From Candidatus Treponema caballi (lineage in GTDB: Bacteria; Spirochaetota; Spirochaetia; Treponematales; Treponemataceae): a stretch of DNA of 47,082 nucleotides. Under the pieces are notes generated by a model, which was given only the letters and a program-made list of their open reading frames with translations, was not told the DNA's origin and ran no database searches. Both the position numbers and the translations under genes were made by a program. Positions 22,678 to 31,130 of this stretch are shown here, piece after piece. The stretch spans positions 1 through 47,082 of the forward strand of contig JAGHRS010000045.1 of NCBI GenBank assembly GCA_018066285.1, read 5' to 3'. Every line of letters starts with the position of its first letter. The first letter of the stretch is position 1.

Positions 22678-23714
22678 CAGAGCAAGTTTATGCCCTTTTT
22701 GCTGCACAGGTCAACCATGTCGGCAGGCCAGGTGCTGACCTGGGTTTCGCCGATGTGTGCTTTACGCAAGAAGTACATGCAGAGACGCGACTGACCGATA
22801 CCGCCGCCGATTGAAAGGGCAAGCTCTCCTGCAAGCAGTCTCTTGTGGAAGTAGAGCTTCTCGCGTTCGGTCGCTCCGCGTTCGGCAAGCTGTGCCTTAA
22901 GCGTTTCCGGTGATACGCGGATACCCATTGAAGAAAGCTCGAATGCGCGTTGCAGAACCGGGTTCCAGACGAGCAGGTCGCCGTTCAGTCCGTGGTGGCC
23001 GTTACCCGTATTGGTAATCCAGTCGTCGTAGTCAGGAGCACGGCCGTCATGCTGGGTACCATCCTTCATCTTTGCGCCGATTCCGATGATGAACACGGCA
23101 CCGTATTCCTTTGCAGCGAGGTCTTCCCTTTCTTTTACTGTCTTTCCGGGATACTTTGCAAGAAGGTCTTCTGCATGGATGAATGTAATGTCATCCGGCA
23201 GAATTGGTGTAATTGCAGGATATCTGTCGTAAATGTAGAACTCAGTACGCTTCAGGCAGCGGAAAATCTTACGGACAACATCCTTCAGGTAGTCGATGGT
23301 GCGGTCTTCAGCGGATATGACTTTTTCCCAGTCCCACTGATCAACGTACAGCGAGTGGATGTTGTCCAGCTCCTCATCCGCGCGGATTGCGTTCATGTCT
23401 GTATAGATGCCGAAATCAGGAGGCAGTTCCATATCCGTGATTTTCACGCGCTTCCACTTTGCAAGCGAATGGACAATCTCCATCGTCTTGTCGTTCATGT
23501 CCTTCACAGGAAAGGCAACTGCCCGTTCGACGCCATTCAGGTCATCATTCAAGCCTGTTCCCCGCTCAACAAACATAGGAGCGGTGACGCGGGTAAGGTT
23601 CAGCTCAGTTGAAAGTGCGAGCTGAAAGAAATCTTTGATCATTACAATGGCATGCTCAGTCTCTTTGACTGAGAGAAGGGACTTATAGCCTTCTGGAATA
23701 ACTGTGTTTGACAT
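22677..23714 (-). CDS. asnA: Aspartate--ammonia ligase (asparagine synthetase A)
   Basis: Makes asparagine from aspartate, ammonia and ATP. At 345 residues it is close to E. coli AsnA. APMFVERGTGLNDDLNGVER and the class II synthetase-like YIYDRYPAI are present. The C-terminal ALSIGGGIGQSRLCMYFLRK is motif 3. It has no ribosome site. A near-consensus promoter puts the transcript start at or next to the ATG, so it is probably leaderless. An in-frame ATG at 23741 lies in the promoter spacer and is rejected. Confidence 0.95.
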   Translation of the reverse strand: MSNTVIPEGYKSLLSVKETEHAIVMIKDFFQLALSTELNLTRVTAPMFVERGTGLNDDLNGVERAVAFPVKDMNDKTMEIVHSLAKWKRVKITDMELPPDFGIYTDMNAIRADEELDNIHSLYVDQWDWEKVISAEDRTIDYLKDVVRKIFRCLKRTEFYIYDRYPAITPILPDDITFIHAEDLLAKYPGKTVKEREDLAAKEYGAVFIIGIGAKMKDGTQHDGRAPDYDDWITNTGNGHHGLNGDLLVWNPVLQRAFELSSMGIRVSPETLKAQLAERGATEREKLYFHKRLLAGELALSIGGGIGQSRLCMYFLRKAHIGETQVSTWPADMVDLCSKKGINLL

Positions 23715-23721
23715 ATGAATA

Positions 23722-23750
23722 TTTATACGTTTTTTATGCATAAATGTCTA
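23722..23750 (-). promoter_or_regulatory. asnA promoter, leaderless
   Basis: Minus strand: TAGACA (23745-23750), 17 bp, TATAAA (23722-23727), then seven bases to the ATG. Confidence 0.75.
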
Positions 23751-23779
23751 CATCATTTTGTAAACCTGTAGTTTATGAG

Positions 23780-23808
23780 TTGTTTTTTAGCGAAAAGGAA
23801 TGTATAAT
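23780..23808 (+). promoter_or_regulatory. Promoter of GGDEF gene, leaderless
   Basis: TTGTTT (23780-23785), 17 bp, perfect TATAAT (23803-23808), then seven bases to the ATG at 23816. An AAGGAA at 23795 is too far upstream to be a ribosome site. Confidence 0.7.
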
Positions 23809-23815
23809 TTAAAGT

Positions 23816-25489
23816 ATGAGTCCAGCGTCATACGCGACCATTGATATTCTCTGCATCATCATTCTTGGTGCACTTCTGGTAAGGCAGAAGCTTACACATA
23901 AAAAAGACGATGCATCCAGACAGTTTCTGCGTCTCCTTATCGTTTCCATACTTTTCTGTGTAAATGATGCCATCTGGGGGCTTCTCTCTTCCGGCATACT
24001 GCGCTGGAAAAATGGCGGTCTGTTTGCATTTTCGACAACATTTCACTGGCTTGCCGGTCTGACCGCATGGACGTGGTTCCGCTACATCAAGTACTACACC
24101 CATAACAAAAAGGACCTCAACCCGGTAAAAATCATTCTCTGGCTCATTCCTTTTGATGTACTGACGATTCTCCTCATCATCAATTTCTTTACGCCAACAG
24201 TATTCAGCATCATCACTGAAAGCGGATTGCTTGTTTACAAAACCGAAATGGGACGTGTCATTCCCTTCCTTCTTGAATCATTCTATTTCATCATAGGATT
24301 ATTGGAAACGCTCATCCACCTGATAAAGGAAAAAGACACCATCAAACGGCAACGCTACGTTACCGTGCTTATCTTTGCAACATTGCCCATCATTACCGGT
24401 GCCATACAGTATTTCCTGCCTTTCGCACCTGTTTGTTCAACAGGCTTCATGCTGTCATGCCTCTTCATTTTCATTTTCAACACAACTGCAGAAAATGAGA
24501 TTTTCACCGTTCTGCTGCACGAAGCAAGCAATCTGGAAAAAATCTCATCATACGAACAGCAGCTTAAAAACGCATTTGAAAATGAAGTGTATCACGAGAT
24601 ACTGCAGAAACAGGGTACTGGTGTCATAGCCGCAAACATGGAAGAAGAAATTGTCTTCATCAATGATGCGGCTGCAAGAATGTACAATTATCAGGACGCT
24701 TCATCATTTACCGGAAGTGCTGATGAGCTCATCATGAAAAGCGAATCTGCCTGTGCAGATGCAATCCTTCACAAACTCCGTGACATGAAACGGACCGGCG
24801 GTCACTTAAGTTTCGAAGTAACCACACGTCAGAGTGAATACAAACTCAAGAACATTCTTGTTGAAGCACACGTTGTAGATATTTTCGGCGGAAACAGGCT
24901 TTCCATCTTCACTCTGGCAGACATCACCAATAATAAACTGCTTGAAAAAGAACTGCTGCATCTGTCCGAAACCGATCCCCTTACAGGTCTTTCAAACAGA
25001 AGAAGCGGAGAGCAGCGGACAGAACTACTGCTTCTGAGCAAAAAAGCCGGCATGTTCTGTATTCTGGACGCTGACCATTTCAAGACAATCAATGACACCT
25101 ACGGACACTCTGTAGGCGATAAAGTTCTTGTCGGCATTTCACAGTGTCTGAAGAAAGCTTTCCGTGAGCTGGATATCATCATGAGGATGGGAGGAGACGA
25201 GTTCTCAGTATTTGCAGTAAATATTGATACAGAAGAAAAAGCCCGGATTTGTCTCGACCGCCTCGTGGATGAAATCAAGAAGTGTGAAATCCCTGAACTG
25301 AACGGAAATCACTTCTCTATCAGTATAGGTGCAGTTCTCTGTCTTCCTGAAACAAGAAAGCCGATTGACGAATACTTCAAAATGGCAGACGCAGCCCTGT
25401 ACAAGAGCAAGGAAACCAGGGGAAATCATTACGAATTCTACGATCTTTCAGCCGAACAGCCTGCCGTTGAAGAAGTTGAAGAACTGTAA
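23816..25489 (+). CDS. Membrane-bound diguanylate cyclase (7TM-like, PAS-like, GGDEF)
   Basis: Makes the second messenger cyclic di-GMP from two GTP. The first 220 residues hold about seven hydrophobic segments. Residues about 255-375 form a PAS-like sensor (TGVIAANMEEEIVFINDAA). The cyclase domain starts at TDPLTGLSNRR and has an intact active site GGDEF at 459-463. RELD, nine residues before it, matches the inhibitory RxxD site, so product feedback is likely. ILDADHFKTINDTYGHSVGD is the metal/GTP segment. There is no Shine-Dalgarno; the transcript appears leaderless. It is divergent from asnA over a 100-bp region. A PilZ receptor lies at 35040. Confidence 0.93.
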   Translation: MSPASYATIDILCIIILGALLVRQKLTHKKDDASRQFLRLLIVSILFCVNDAIWGLLSSGILRWKNGGLFAFSTTFHWLAGLTAWTWFRYIKYYTHNKKDLNPVKIILWLIPFDVLTILLIINFFTPTVFSIITESGLLVYKTEMGRVIPFLLESFYFIIGLLETLIHLIKEKDTIKRQRYVTVLIFATLPIITGAIQYFLPFAPVCSTGFMLSCLFIFIFNTTAENEIFTVLLHEASNLEKISSYEQQLKNAFENEVYHEILQKQGTGVIAANMEEEIVFINDAAARMYNYQDASSFTGSADELIMKSESACADAILHKLRDMKRTGGHLSFEVTTRQSEYKLKNILVEAHVVDIFGGNRLSIFTLADITNNKLLEKELLHLSETDPLTGLSNRRSGEQRTELLLLSKKAGMFCILDADHFKTINDTYGHSVGDKVLVGISQCLKKAFRELDIIMRMGGDEFSVFAVNIDTEEKARICLDRLVDEIKKCEIPELNGNHFSISIGAVLCLPETRKPIDEYFKMADAALYKSKETRGNHYEFYDLSAEQPAVEEVEEL

Positions 25490-25505
25490 CACATTTCTTT
25501 CCATG

Positions 25506-25514
25506 TGATATACT
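25506..25514 (+). promoter_or_regulatory. Extended -10 promoter of nuclease gene
   Basis: TGATATACT, with a weak GTAACA -35 17 bp upstream. Six bases separate the -10 from the ATG, so this is another leaderless candidate. Confidence 0.6.
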
Positions 25515-25520
25515 TTTCCC

Positions 25521-26492
25521 ATGAAACACAAAACACTCCGCGTTTTCTATATTTGTCTTCTGCTCTTTTTCGCAGCATGTCTGTCCGTGAACCAGGGGAC
25601 GGTTCTCTATGCCCAGACTCATGTGGACCAGGGGACGGTTCTCTATGCTCAAAATGAAGCTCTCGTTCTCGGCGACGACATCCAGCTGCCAGTCTGCCCT
25701 TCCACAACAGGTGCAGGCGTTGAAAGCGGCCATGAGTTCAGAAGCTTTTCAGGTTACACCATCTGCTACCGTGAAGAGTACGAGCAGCCGGAATGGGCCG
25801 CTTACACATTGACGGCCGAAAAGCTCGTTAAGAATGCCTCCCGCGAAGACAACTTCCGCCCTGACCCGAAGATCAGCACAGGCTCAGCGTCCCTTGCTGA
25901 CTACAAGGGTTCAGGCTATGACCGCGGGCACCTGGCCCCGGCTGCTGATTTTGCTTACAGCGAAGAGGCAATGAGCGACTCGTTTTATTTAAGCAACATG
26001 AGCCCGCAGAACGGCAGCTTCAACCGCGGCATCTGGGCAAAGCTCGAAGCCGCCGTGCGTGACTGGGCCGGTGAGACGCTCATCACGTATGTGGTGACAG
26101 GTCCCGTTCTTGAAAAGCCCGCCAGCGGGTACGGCTTCATCGGAGCGAATGAGATCAGCGTTCCCGAGTACTATTACAAGGCGCTGCTGTTTGTGTACGA
26201 GGATGGCGCCGTTGCCGCTGCTGGAGGCACATCCGGTGCGGCTGACAGCGCAAAAACGCCAGCTGCTTTGACGACCGCTGGCGCATCCGCTGAAACGCTC
26301 ATCAGCGCCACGACAAGCGACGGTCAGCAGGTGTGGCTCTTTGCGACCGGCTACCTGCTTCCAAACGAAAAGGGCAGCGCCGACCTCGCGTCGTTCACCG
26401 TGAGCATAGATGACGTCGAATCGCGCACCGGCCTCGACTTTTTCAGTCTGCTGCCTGATGTATATGAAGACGCGCTCGAAGCAGCGAGGTGA
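25521..26492 (+). CDS. Secreted DNA/RNA non-specific endonuclease (NucA/NucG type)
   Basis: A 323-residue extracytoplasmic nuclease of the beta-beta-alpha-metal fold. The N-terminal hydrophobic segment ends FFAAC, a plausible spirochaete lipobox, so it may be a lipoprotein. The catalytic motif DRGHLAPAADF has Asp134 and the general-base His137, and LSNMSPQNGSFNRGIW supplies the Mg2+-binding Asn. Directly after the signal segment, NQGTVLYAQ and DQGTVLYAQ come from two repeat copies, before the mature domain. An alanine/threonine-rich loop at about 235-265 is atypical. Likely role: nucleic-acid scavenging or defence. Confidence 0.9.
   Translation: MKHKTLRVFYICLLLFFAACLSVNQGTVLYAQTHVDQGTVLYAQNEALVLGDDIQLPVCPSTTGAGVESGHEFRSFSGYTICYREEYEQPEWAAYTLTAEKLVKNASREDNFRPDPKISTGSASLADYKGSGYDRGHLAPAADFAYSEEAMSDSFYLSNMSPQNGSFNRGIWAKLEAAVRDWAGETLITYVVTGPVLEKPASGYGFIGANEISVPEYYYKALLFVYEDGAVAAAGGTSGAADSAKTPAALTTAGASAETLISATTSDGQQVWLFATGYLLPNEKGSADLASFTVSIDDVESRTGLDFFSLLPDVYEDALEAAR
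25589..25646 (+). repeat. Two in-frame repeat copies after the nuclease signal peptide
   Basis: Copies at 25589-25611 and 25625-25646, sense to the gene. They are read in a frame giving QGTVLYAQ twice. They are the last copies in the window; none follow in the remaining 21 kb. Confidence 0.9.
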
Positions 26493-26503
26493 CACAGCAA
26501 AGC

Positions 26504-26987
26504 ATGATTACTGAACTCAAATACGGAAACACAAACACGTATCTCATAAAAGAAAAGGGGTCGTATATTCTTTTTGATACGGATTGGACTGGAAATTGCA
26601 AATCTTGGTGCAACAATCGTAGTTGTTGATATCCAGAAAGATTTCATCCACTTTTCTGATCCCATTTTCAAAAAAGACAAAAGCCGGTTCATCCCCATTG
26701 ATGAGACAAAAATCAAAACAGTTTCAATCAAGGAAAGCCGCAAATTTCTGTCTGAAACAGGAATCACAGGAGAACTCATCCACACTCCCGGGCATAGTGA
26801 TGACAGCATATCCCTGTGGCTTGATGAAGGTTCCCTGTTTGTCGGTGACCTTAATCCACTCTATGAACTTGAAGCATACAAAGGAACACAGATTGCGGAA
26901 ACATGGGAAAAGCTGCTTAAGCTGAATCCAAAGCGTATCTATTACGGACATGCAAAAAAACTGGAAAAAAACAAAACAGAAGAATAA
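26504..26987 (+). pseudogene. Broken metallo-beta-lactamase-fold hydrolase
   Basis: The first frame reads MITELKYGNTNTYLIKEKG to FDTDWTG, a normal MBL start, then ends at 26629. Around 26582-26592 the homologous sequence jumps to another frame (GLEIANLGATIVVVDIQKDF) and continues to 26987. That part has GELIHTPGHSDDS and YYGHAKK, the late metal-binding motifs. The HxHxDH segment and some 40-50 residues that normally lie between are missing. A deletion with frame change explains this better than a sequencing slip. The product would be inactive. Confidence 0.8.
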
Positions 26988-27002
26988 GCAAGTACACATA
27001 AA

Positions 27003-27040
27003 AAAAAGCGGATGTGCCATGAAAGCTCCATCCTCTTTTT
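27003..27040. terminator. Bidirectional terminator between pseudogene and argD
   Basis: AAAAAG-c-GGATG (27003-27014) pairs with CATCC-t-CTTTTT (27029-27040). There are A/T tracts on both sides, placed between convergent units. Confidence 0.6.
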
Positions 27041-27045
27041 CGTGC

Positions 27046-28263
27046 TTATTTCACGCTCTCGAGCACTTTCTTGAGCACAGCGAGTCCCGCGTCAGCATCC
27101 TTCTTTGTCAGGACAAGCGGCGGCAGGAAACGGAGTGTGTTCGGTCCGGCTGTTGAAATGCAGAGACCGAGCGGTTCTGCTTCAAGGCAGTTTTTCTGGA
27201 TGGCGCCGGCACTCTGCTCAATGTCAATGCCGATCATGAGGCCCTTTCCCCTGACATCCTTTACGCACGGCAGGTTCCAGCCCTTCACCGTCTGCCTGAT
27301 ATACTCGCCGGTTTCTGTGACATGCTCCAGAAAGCCCGGCTTTGTTAGCTCGGTGATGACTGCAGTTGCGGCTGCTGTTGCAAGCGGATTGCCGCCGAAC
27401 GTTGACTGATGATCTCCTGAAACGAACACGTCCTTCACGATGCCCTTGAAAAGGCAGGCACCCATCGGAACGCCGCCTGCAATTCCCTTTGCAGTGGTAA
27501 TGACTTCAGGATCAAAGCCGAGCTGCTCACTTGCAAACAGTGTGCCAGTTCTTCCCATACCTGTCTGTACTTCATCAGCGATGACGATTGCACCTGCTTT
27601 TCTTGCAGCGTCTGCGGCGGATTTTGCCCACTCAGCGTCTACCAGGTTTACGCCGCCTTCGCCCTGCACGCACTCCAGCATGAAAGCGCAGACGGTGTCG
27701 TCGAACGCAGTCTTTATGTCATCGTAGTTGTTGGCGCGGATTGTCTTGAATCCTTCCGGGAACGGCGCGAAGCAGTCCGGATGGAACTTATCCTGTCCCG
27801 TTGCCATGAGCGTCGTGATTGTTCTTCCGTGGAATGACTTTTCGAGCGTTACAATGACGTTCCGCTTTTTGTCAGCCTTTGCAGCCGGCGCGCCTGAAGT
27901 TGAAGCAATCTGGCCTTCTGAAACAAGCCAGCCATACTTGCGGGCAAGCTTGATTGCAGCCTCGTTTGCCTCAGCACCGCTGTTTCCAAAGAAGATTCTC
28001 TCATAGCCTGATGCCGCGAGCATCTTTTCGACGTAATTCAATGCCACGTCTGAATTATAGTAGTTTGAAATGTGAATCTCTTTCTTAGCCTGCTTTGCAA
28101 CAGCCTTAACCAGAGCCGGATGAGCGTGTCCCAGACAGTTGACGCCGATACCGGAAACAAAATCGATATATTTCTTCCCCATCACATCAGTGAGGGTGCA
28201 GCCCTTTCCCTTAACAAACACAACCGGAAAGCTACCGTAATTATTTGCAATGACTCCTGCCAT
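27046..28263 (-). CDS. argD: Acetylornithine aminotransferase
   Basis: PLP enzyme converting N-acetylglutamate semialdehyde to N-acetylornithine with glutamate. At 405 residues it has full class III aminotransferase features: FGNSGAEANEAAIKLARKY, the SFHGRT loop, VIADEVQTGMGRTG, with the Schiff-base Lys in TTAKGIAGGVPMG. It ends NTLRFLPPLVLT. It is the last gene of argJ-argB-argD and starts 17 bp after argB. A short insert, TSGAPAAKADKK, at about residue 130 is unusual but lies in a surface loop. Confidence 0.95.
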   Translation of the reverse strand: MAGVIANNYGSFPVVFVKGKGCTLTDVMGKKYIDFVSGIGVNCLGHAHPALVKAVAKQAKKEIHISNYYNSDVALNYVEKMLAASGYERIFFGNSGAEANEAAIKLARKYGWLVSEGQIASTSGAPAAKADKKRNVIVTLEKSFHGRTITTLMATGQDKFHPDCFAPFPEGFKTIRANNYDDIKTAFDDTVCAFMLECVQGEGGVNLVDAEWAKSAADAARKAGAIVIADEVQTGMGRTGTLFASEQLGFDPEVITTAKGIAGGVPMGACLFKGIVKDVFVSGDHQSTFGGNPLATAAATAVITELTKPGFLEHVTETGEYIRQTVKGWNLPCVKDVRGKGLMIGIDIEQSAGAIQKNCLEAEPLGLCISTAGPNTLRFLPPLVLTKKDADAGLAVLKKVLESVK

Positions 28264-28280
28264 AGTAACTTAATCCTCCA

Positions 28281-29159
28281 TCAATAAATCATCGTTCCAA
28301 TACCACGATCGCTGAACATTTCGATGAGCAGACTGTGCGGAACGCGGCCGTCGATGATGTGCGTACGTGGAACGCCGCCGTTCAATGCAGCAAGACAGCA
28401 CTCAATCTTCGGAATCATGCCGCTTGAAATAATGCCGGTGGCCATCATTGAAGGAATGGCGACTCTGTCTATCCGCTTTATCAGAGATGCAGGATCTTCC
28501 ACGTTGCGGAGAACACCCGGCACGTTTGTCAGCTGAACGAACTTTTCTGCTTTCAAGGCAATCGCAATCTTTGCAGCTGCAGTGTCCGCATTGATGTTGT
28601 AGCGGCTCTCATCCCCCTGTTCCCCAAGAGCAACGGTAGAGATAACCGGAATAAAGCCCTGGTCGAGCAGTGACTGTACTATCTCAGGATTAACTTCTGT
28701 CACTTCACCGACAAAGCCTAAATCAGCGCCGTCCTTCTCAATCTTCTTTGCGCGGAGCAGGCCGGAGTCAACGCCTGAAAGGCCGACTGCCTTGCCGCCT
28801 TCCTGCAGCAGAATGCCGACAATGTCCTTGTTGAGTTTGCCGGTCAGAACCATCTGGACAATCTCCATCGTCTCAGCGTCCGTGTAGCGAAGTCCGTTGA
28901 TGAACTTGCTTTCCTTGCCGACGCGCTCAAGCATCGCGTTTATTTCAGGACCGCCGCCATGTACCAGTACAACATGTATGCCGATGGTATTCAACAGCAC
29001 AATGTCTTCCATGACGGCTTTTTTCAGATCTTCATTGAGCATGGCGTTTCCGCCGTATTTTACGACGACAGTCTTGCCTACCCAGCGCTTGAAGTACGGG
29101 AGCGCCTGTACCAGAACTTCTGACCAGGTTTCACTGTCCATCGGGTTTTCGTCTTTCAT
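28281..29159 (-). CDS. argB: Acetylglutamate kinase
   Basis: Phosphorylates N-acetylglutamate, the usual control point of the pathway. The 292 residues carry the amino-acid-kinase motifs VVKYGGNAM and [14 protein letters not shown], a [13 protein letters not shown] nucleotide segment, and the GMIPKIE region. N-terminal [16 protein letters not shown] resembles the interlaced helix of arginine-sensitive hexameric enzymes, so feedback by arginine is likely. It overlaps the argJ stop by ATGA. Confidence 0.95.
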   Translation of the reverse strand: MKDENPMDSETWSEVLVQALPYFKRWVGKTVVVKYGGNAMLNEDLKKAVMEDIVLLNTIGIHVVLVHGGGPEINAMLERVGKESKFINGLRYTDAETMEIVQMVLTGKLNKDIVGILLQEGGKAVGLSGVDSGLLRAKKIEKDGADLGFVGEVTEVNPEIVQSLLDQGFIPVISTVALGEQGDESRYNINADTAAAKIAIALKAEKFVQLTNVPGVLRNVEDPASLIKRIDRVAIPSMMATGIISSGMIPKIECCLAALNGGVPRTHIIDGRVPHSLLIEMFSDRGIGTMIY

Positions 29160-30496
29160 GTTCTATAGTCTCCGTTAATCTTTACGTATTCGTATGTCAG
29201 GTCGCAGCCCCATGCAGTTCCGGCCGCGTCGCCGTCTTCAAGTTCAACCAGAATCTGGACAGCGCCTTCTGTCAGGACGATTTTCGCCAGGTCCTCGTCA
29301 AAATCAAGCGGAACACCGTGGTCAAACACCTTGATGTAACCGCCAGCGCTCTTTCCGCCTTCCGCTGCGTCTGAACCGCGGCCAGCCTCGACGTAAGACG
29401 CGCGCTCTTCTTCAGTCAGTGCAGAACCGCTCTTGAATGAGACGGAACACTTCTCTGGCGTGAAGAACTCGCCACTGTAACCGAGCGCGCACAGGATGCG
29501 TCCCCAGTTTGCGTCCTTTCCGAAGAACGCCGCCTTCACAAGGCTTGATGAAATGACTGACTTTGCAAGCTTCCGTGCAGTGTCTACATCGACAGCGCCG
29601 GTGACGTTGCATTCAAGCAGATGGCTTGCGCCTTCACCGTCAGCGGCAATCTTCTTTGCCATCATGGTGTTCAGCATATTGAGCGCGGCAAGGAACGCGT
29701 CGTAGTCAGCGCCCTTTGCTGTGATTTCCGCATTGCCTGCCATGCCGTTTGCAAGAACGAGCAGCGTATCGTTGGTACTTGTGTCACCGTCAACTGAAAC
29801 GCAGTTGTAGGTGCCGGCAATGCTCTCGCGCAGCGCCGCCTCAAGCATTTCCCCGCTGATGGCGCAATCTGTCGTAATGAAGCCGAGCATTGTTCCCAGG
29901 TTGATGTGAATCATGCCTGAGCCCTTTGCCATGGTTCCAAGCCGGACTGTCTTTCCGCCAAGCTCAAACTCAACGGCGACTTCCTTGAAGCGGGTGTCTG
30001 TCGTCATGATTGCGCGACGTGCCTTTTCGTGACCTTCTTTTGAAAGCCCCTTAACAAGCTCATCTATGTTTTCTTCAATAACTTCTACAGGAAGCTGCTG
30101 GCCGATGACACCAGTTGAGCAGACGAGAACATCATCCTCGTCAATCTTGCCCCACTCAGCGTCTCCCGCAGCAAGACCGCCGGCTGTTGAAAGCGAAACG
30201 GCTGCAGCGTGCGTCATGCGGACTGCAACATTTGCGCCCTGATCGCCCGTGCAGGCGTTGGCGTTTCCGGAGTTGGCAATGACTGCCTGTGCACGATGAC
30301 GGCTTACACGCATTTTTGAAAGCTTAACCGGTTCAGCCTTAACCTTGTTCTGAGTAAAAACTCCGGCTGCGGTACAGGGCTTTTCAGAAACGATAAGCGC
30401 AGTATCTTCCTTAGTGCGTCCAGCCTTTATGCCGCAAAGCATGCCGTTAGCATAAAAGCCTTTTGGAGCAGTAACTCCACCGTCAATAAACTGCAT
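29156..30496 (-). CDS. argJ: Ornithine acetyltransferase (ArgJ family)
   Basis: Transfers acetyl from N-acetylornithine to glutamate; some members also make acetylglutamate from acetyl-CoA. At 446 residues it is somewhat longer than usual. The self-cleavage and nucleophile site is NLG-T202-MLGF, after AKGSGMIH, so alpha and beta chains should form between Gly201 and Thr202. [12 protein letters not shown] is conserved. [17 protein letters not shown] is also intact. Presence of argJ means the cyclic pathway. The leader has an ACGGAG site and two ArgR-like boxes. Confidence 0.95.
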   Translation of the reverse strand: MQFIDGGVTAPKGFYANGMLCGIKAGRTKEDTALIVSEKPCTAAGVFTQNKVKAEPVKLSKMRVSRHRAQAVIANSGNANACTGDQGANVAVRMTHAAAVSLSTAGGLAAGDAEWGKIDEDDVLVCSTGVIGQQLPVEVIEENIDELVKGLSKEGHEKARRAIMTTDTRFKEVAVEFELGGKTVRLGTMAKGSGMIHINLGTMLGFITTDCAISGEMLEAALRESIAGTYNCVSVDGDTSTNDTLLVLANGMAGNAEITAKGADYDAFLAALNMLNTMMAKKIAADGEGASHLLECNVTGAVDVDTARKLAKSVISSSLVKAAFFGKDANWGRILCALGYSGEFFTPEKCSVSFKSGSALTEEERASYVEAGRGSDAAEGGKSAGGYIKVFDHGVPLDFDEDLAKIVLTEGAVQILVELEDGDAAGTAWGCDLTYEYVKINGDYRT

Positions 30497-30522
30497 AATA
30501 ATACACTCCGTGTAAATAAATA

Positions 30523-30578
30523 TGCATTTATTATACAGAAAATAAGACCATAATGCAATAGATTTGTATATTTTTGCA
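30523..30578 (-). promoter_or_regulatory. argJBD promoter with two ArgR/AhrC-like boxes
   Basis: Minus strand: TGTATAATAAATGCA (30523-30537) contains the -10 TATAAT (30530-30535) and matches the TGNAT...ATNCA form of ARG boxes with one extra centre base. A second box, read on the plus strand as TGTATATTTTTGCA, lies at 30565-30578. ArgR bound there would block RNA polymerase. The rest of the 30497-30700 gap holds the lipoprotein promoter region (weak TTGTCT, 18 bp, TATTGT near 30629-30658). Confidence 0.65.
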
Positions 30579-30700
30579 TAAAAATGAAAACTTAAAAAGG
30601 GAGACGCCTGCCTACCAGTGTAACCTTGTCTGAAATAAGCAGTTTATGGTATTGTAAGAGCATGCGGAAGGACTCCGCTTTCATTACGAGGAAATACACA

Positions 30701-31099
30701 ATGAAACATACATCATTTACAAAGACAGTTTTTATTCTTCTGCTTACAACAGCCATCATCCTTCTTTCTGCATCCTGCCAGTCAGTTCCAACAGACGTAC
30801 CGGAAGACCTGACAAAGGCTGACCTCATCCAGCTCGCACAGGACAGCTATGATGATGGAAACAAAGCAGCCGCTAAATACTACTACGAACTCATCATTGA
30901 ACGTTACGGTGATGACGATTCATCACGCATAGTGGCACAGTTTGAAATTGCCCACATTCTCATTAAGGATGGAGATACAGACAAAGCCCGCCCTATGCTC
31001 GAAGAAATAATCACAGATTTTGATAACAATCCAGAGCTTGCCTACATCATTCCGGAGTATCTGAAGCTCGCAAAGATTGACCTTGCGAAATGCGAGTAA
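30701..31099 (+). CDS. Small TPR-like lipoprotein
   Basis: A 132-residue protein. The signal peptide ends LLSASC, a good lipobox, so Cys is lipidated. The mature part has about two and a half tetratricopeptide-like helices (DLIQLAQDSYDDGNKAAAKYYYELIIERYG, quoted here only as its DLIQLAQDSYDD start). It is related in style to BamD/YbgF accessory lipoproteins but much shorter. GAGGAA lies eight bases before the ATG. The leader includes a GCGGA/TCCGC hairpin at 30664-30678. Probable role: periplasmic scaffold; not established. Confidence 0.75.
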   Translation: MKHTSFTKTVFILLLTTAIILLSASCQSVPTDVPEDLTKADLIQLAQDSYDDGNKAAAKYYYELIIERYGDDDSSRIVAQFEIAHILIKDGDTDKARPMLEEIITDFDNNPELAYIIPEYLKLAKIDLAKCE

Positions 31100-31130
31100 A
31101 AAAAAAGAGCCTGACAGGCTCTTTTTTTTT
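31100..31130. terminator. Bidirectional intrinsic terminator
   Basis: An A-tract, GAGCC, TGACA loop, GGCTC and a T-tract, symmetrical on both strands. It serves the lipoprotein gene and the convergent vWA gene. Confidence 0.9.

Noticed and set aside
22950-23612. A 220-codon plus-strand frame opposite asnA
   Set aside because: asnA is unmistakable on the other strand; the opposite frame is Cys/Val-rich with no motif and no ribosome site.
25405-25430. AAACCAGGGGA near the end of the GGDEF gene as a further repeat copy
   Set aside because: The core ACGGTTCT does not follow; the match is short and explained by the coding sequence.
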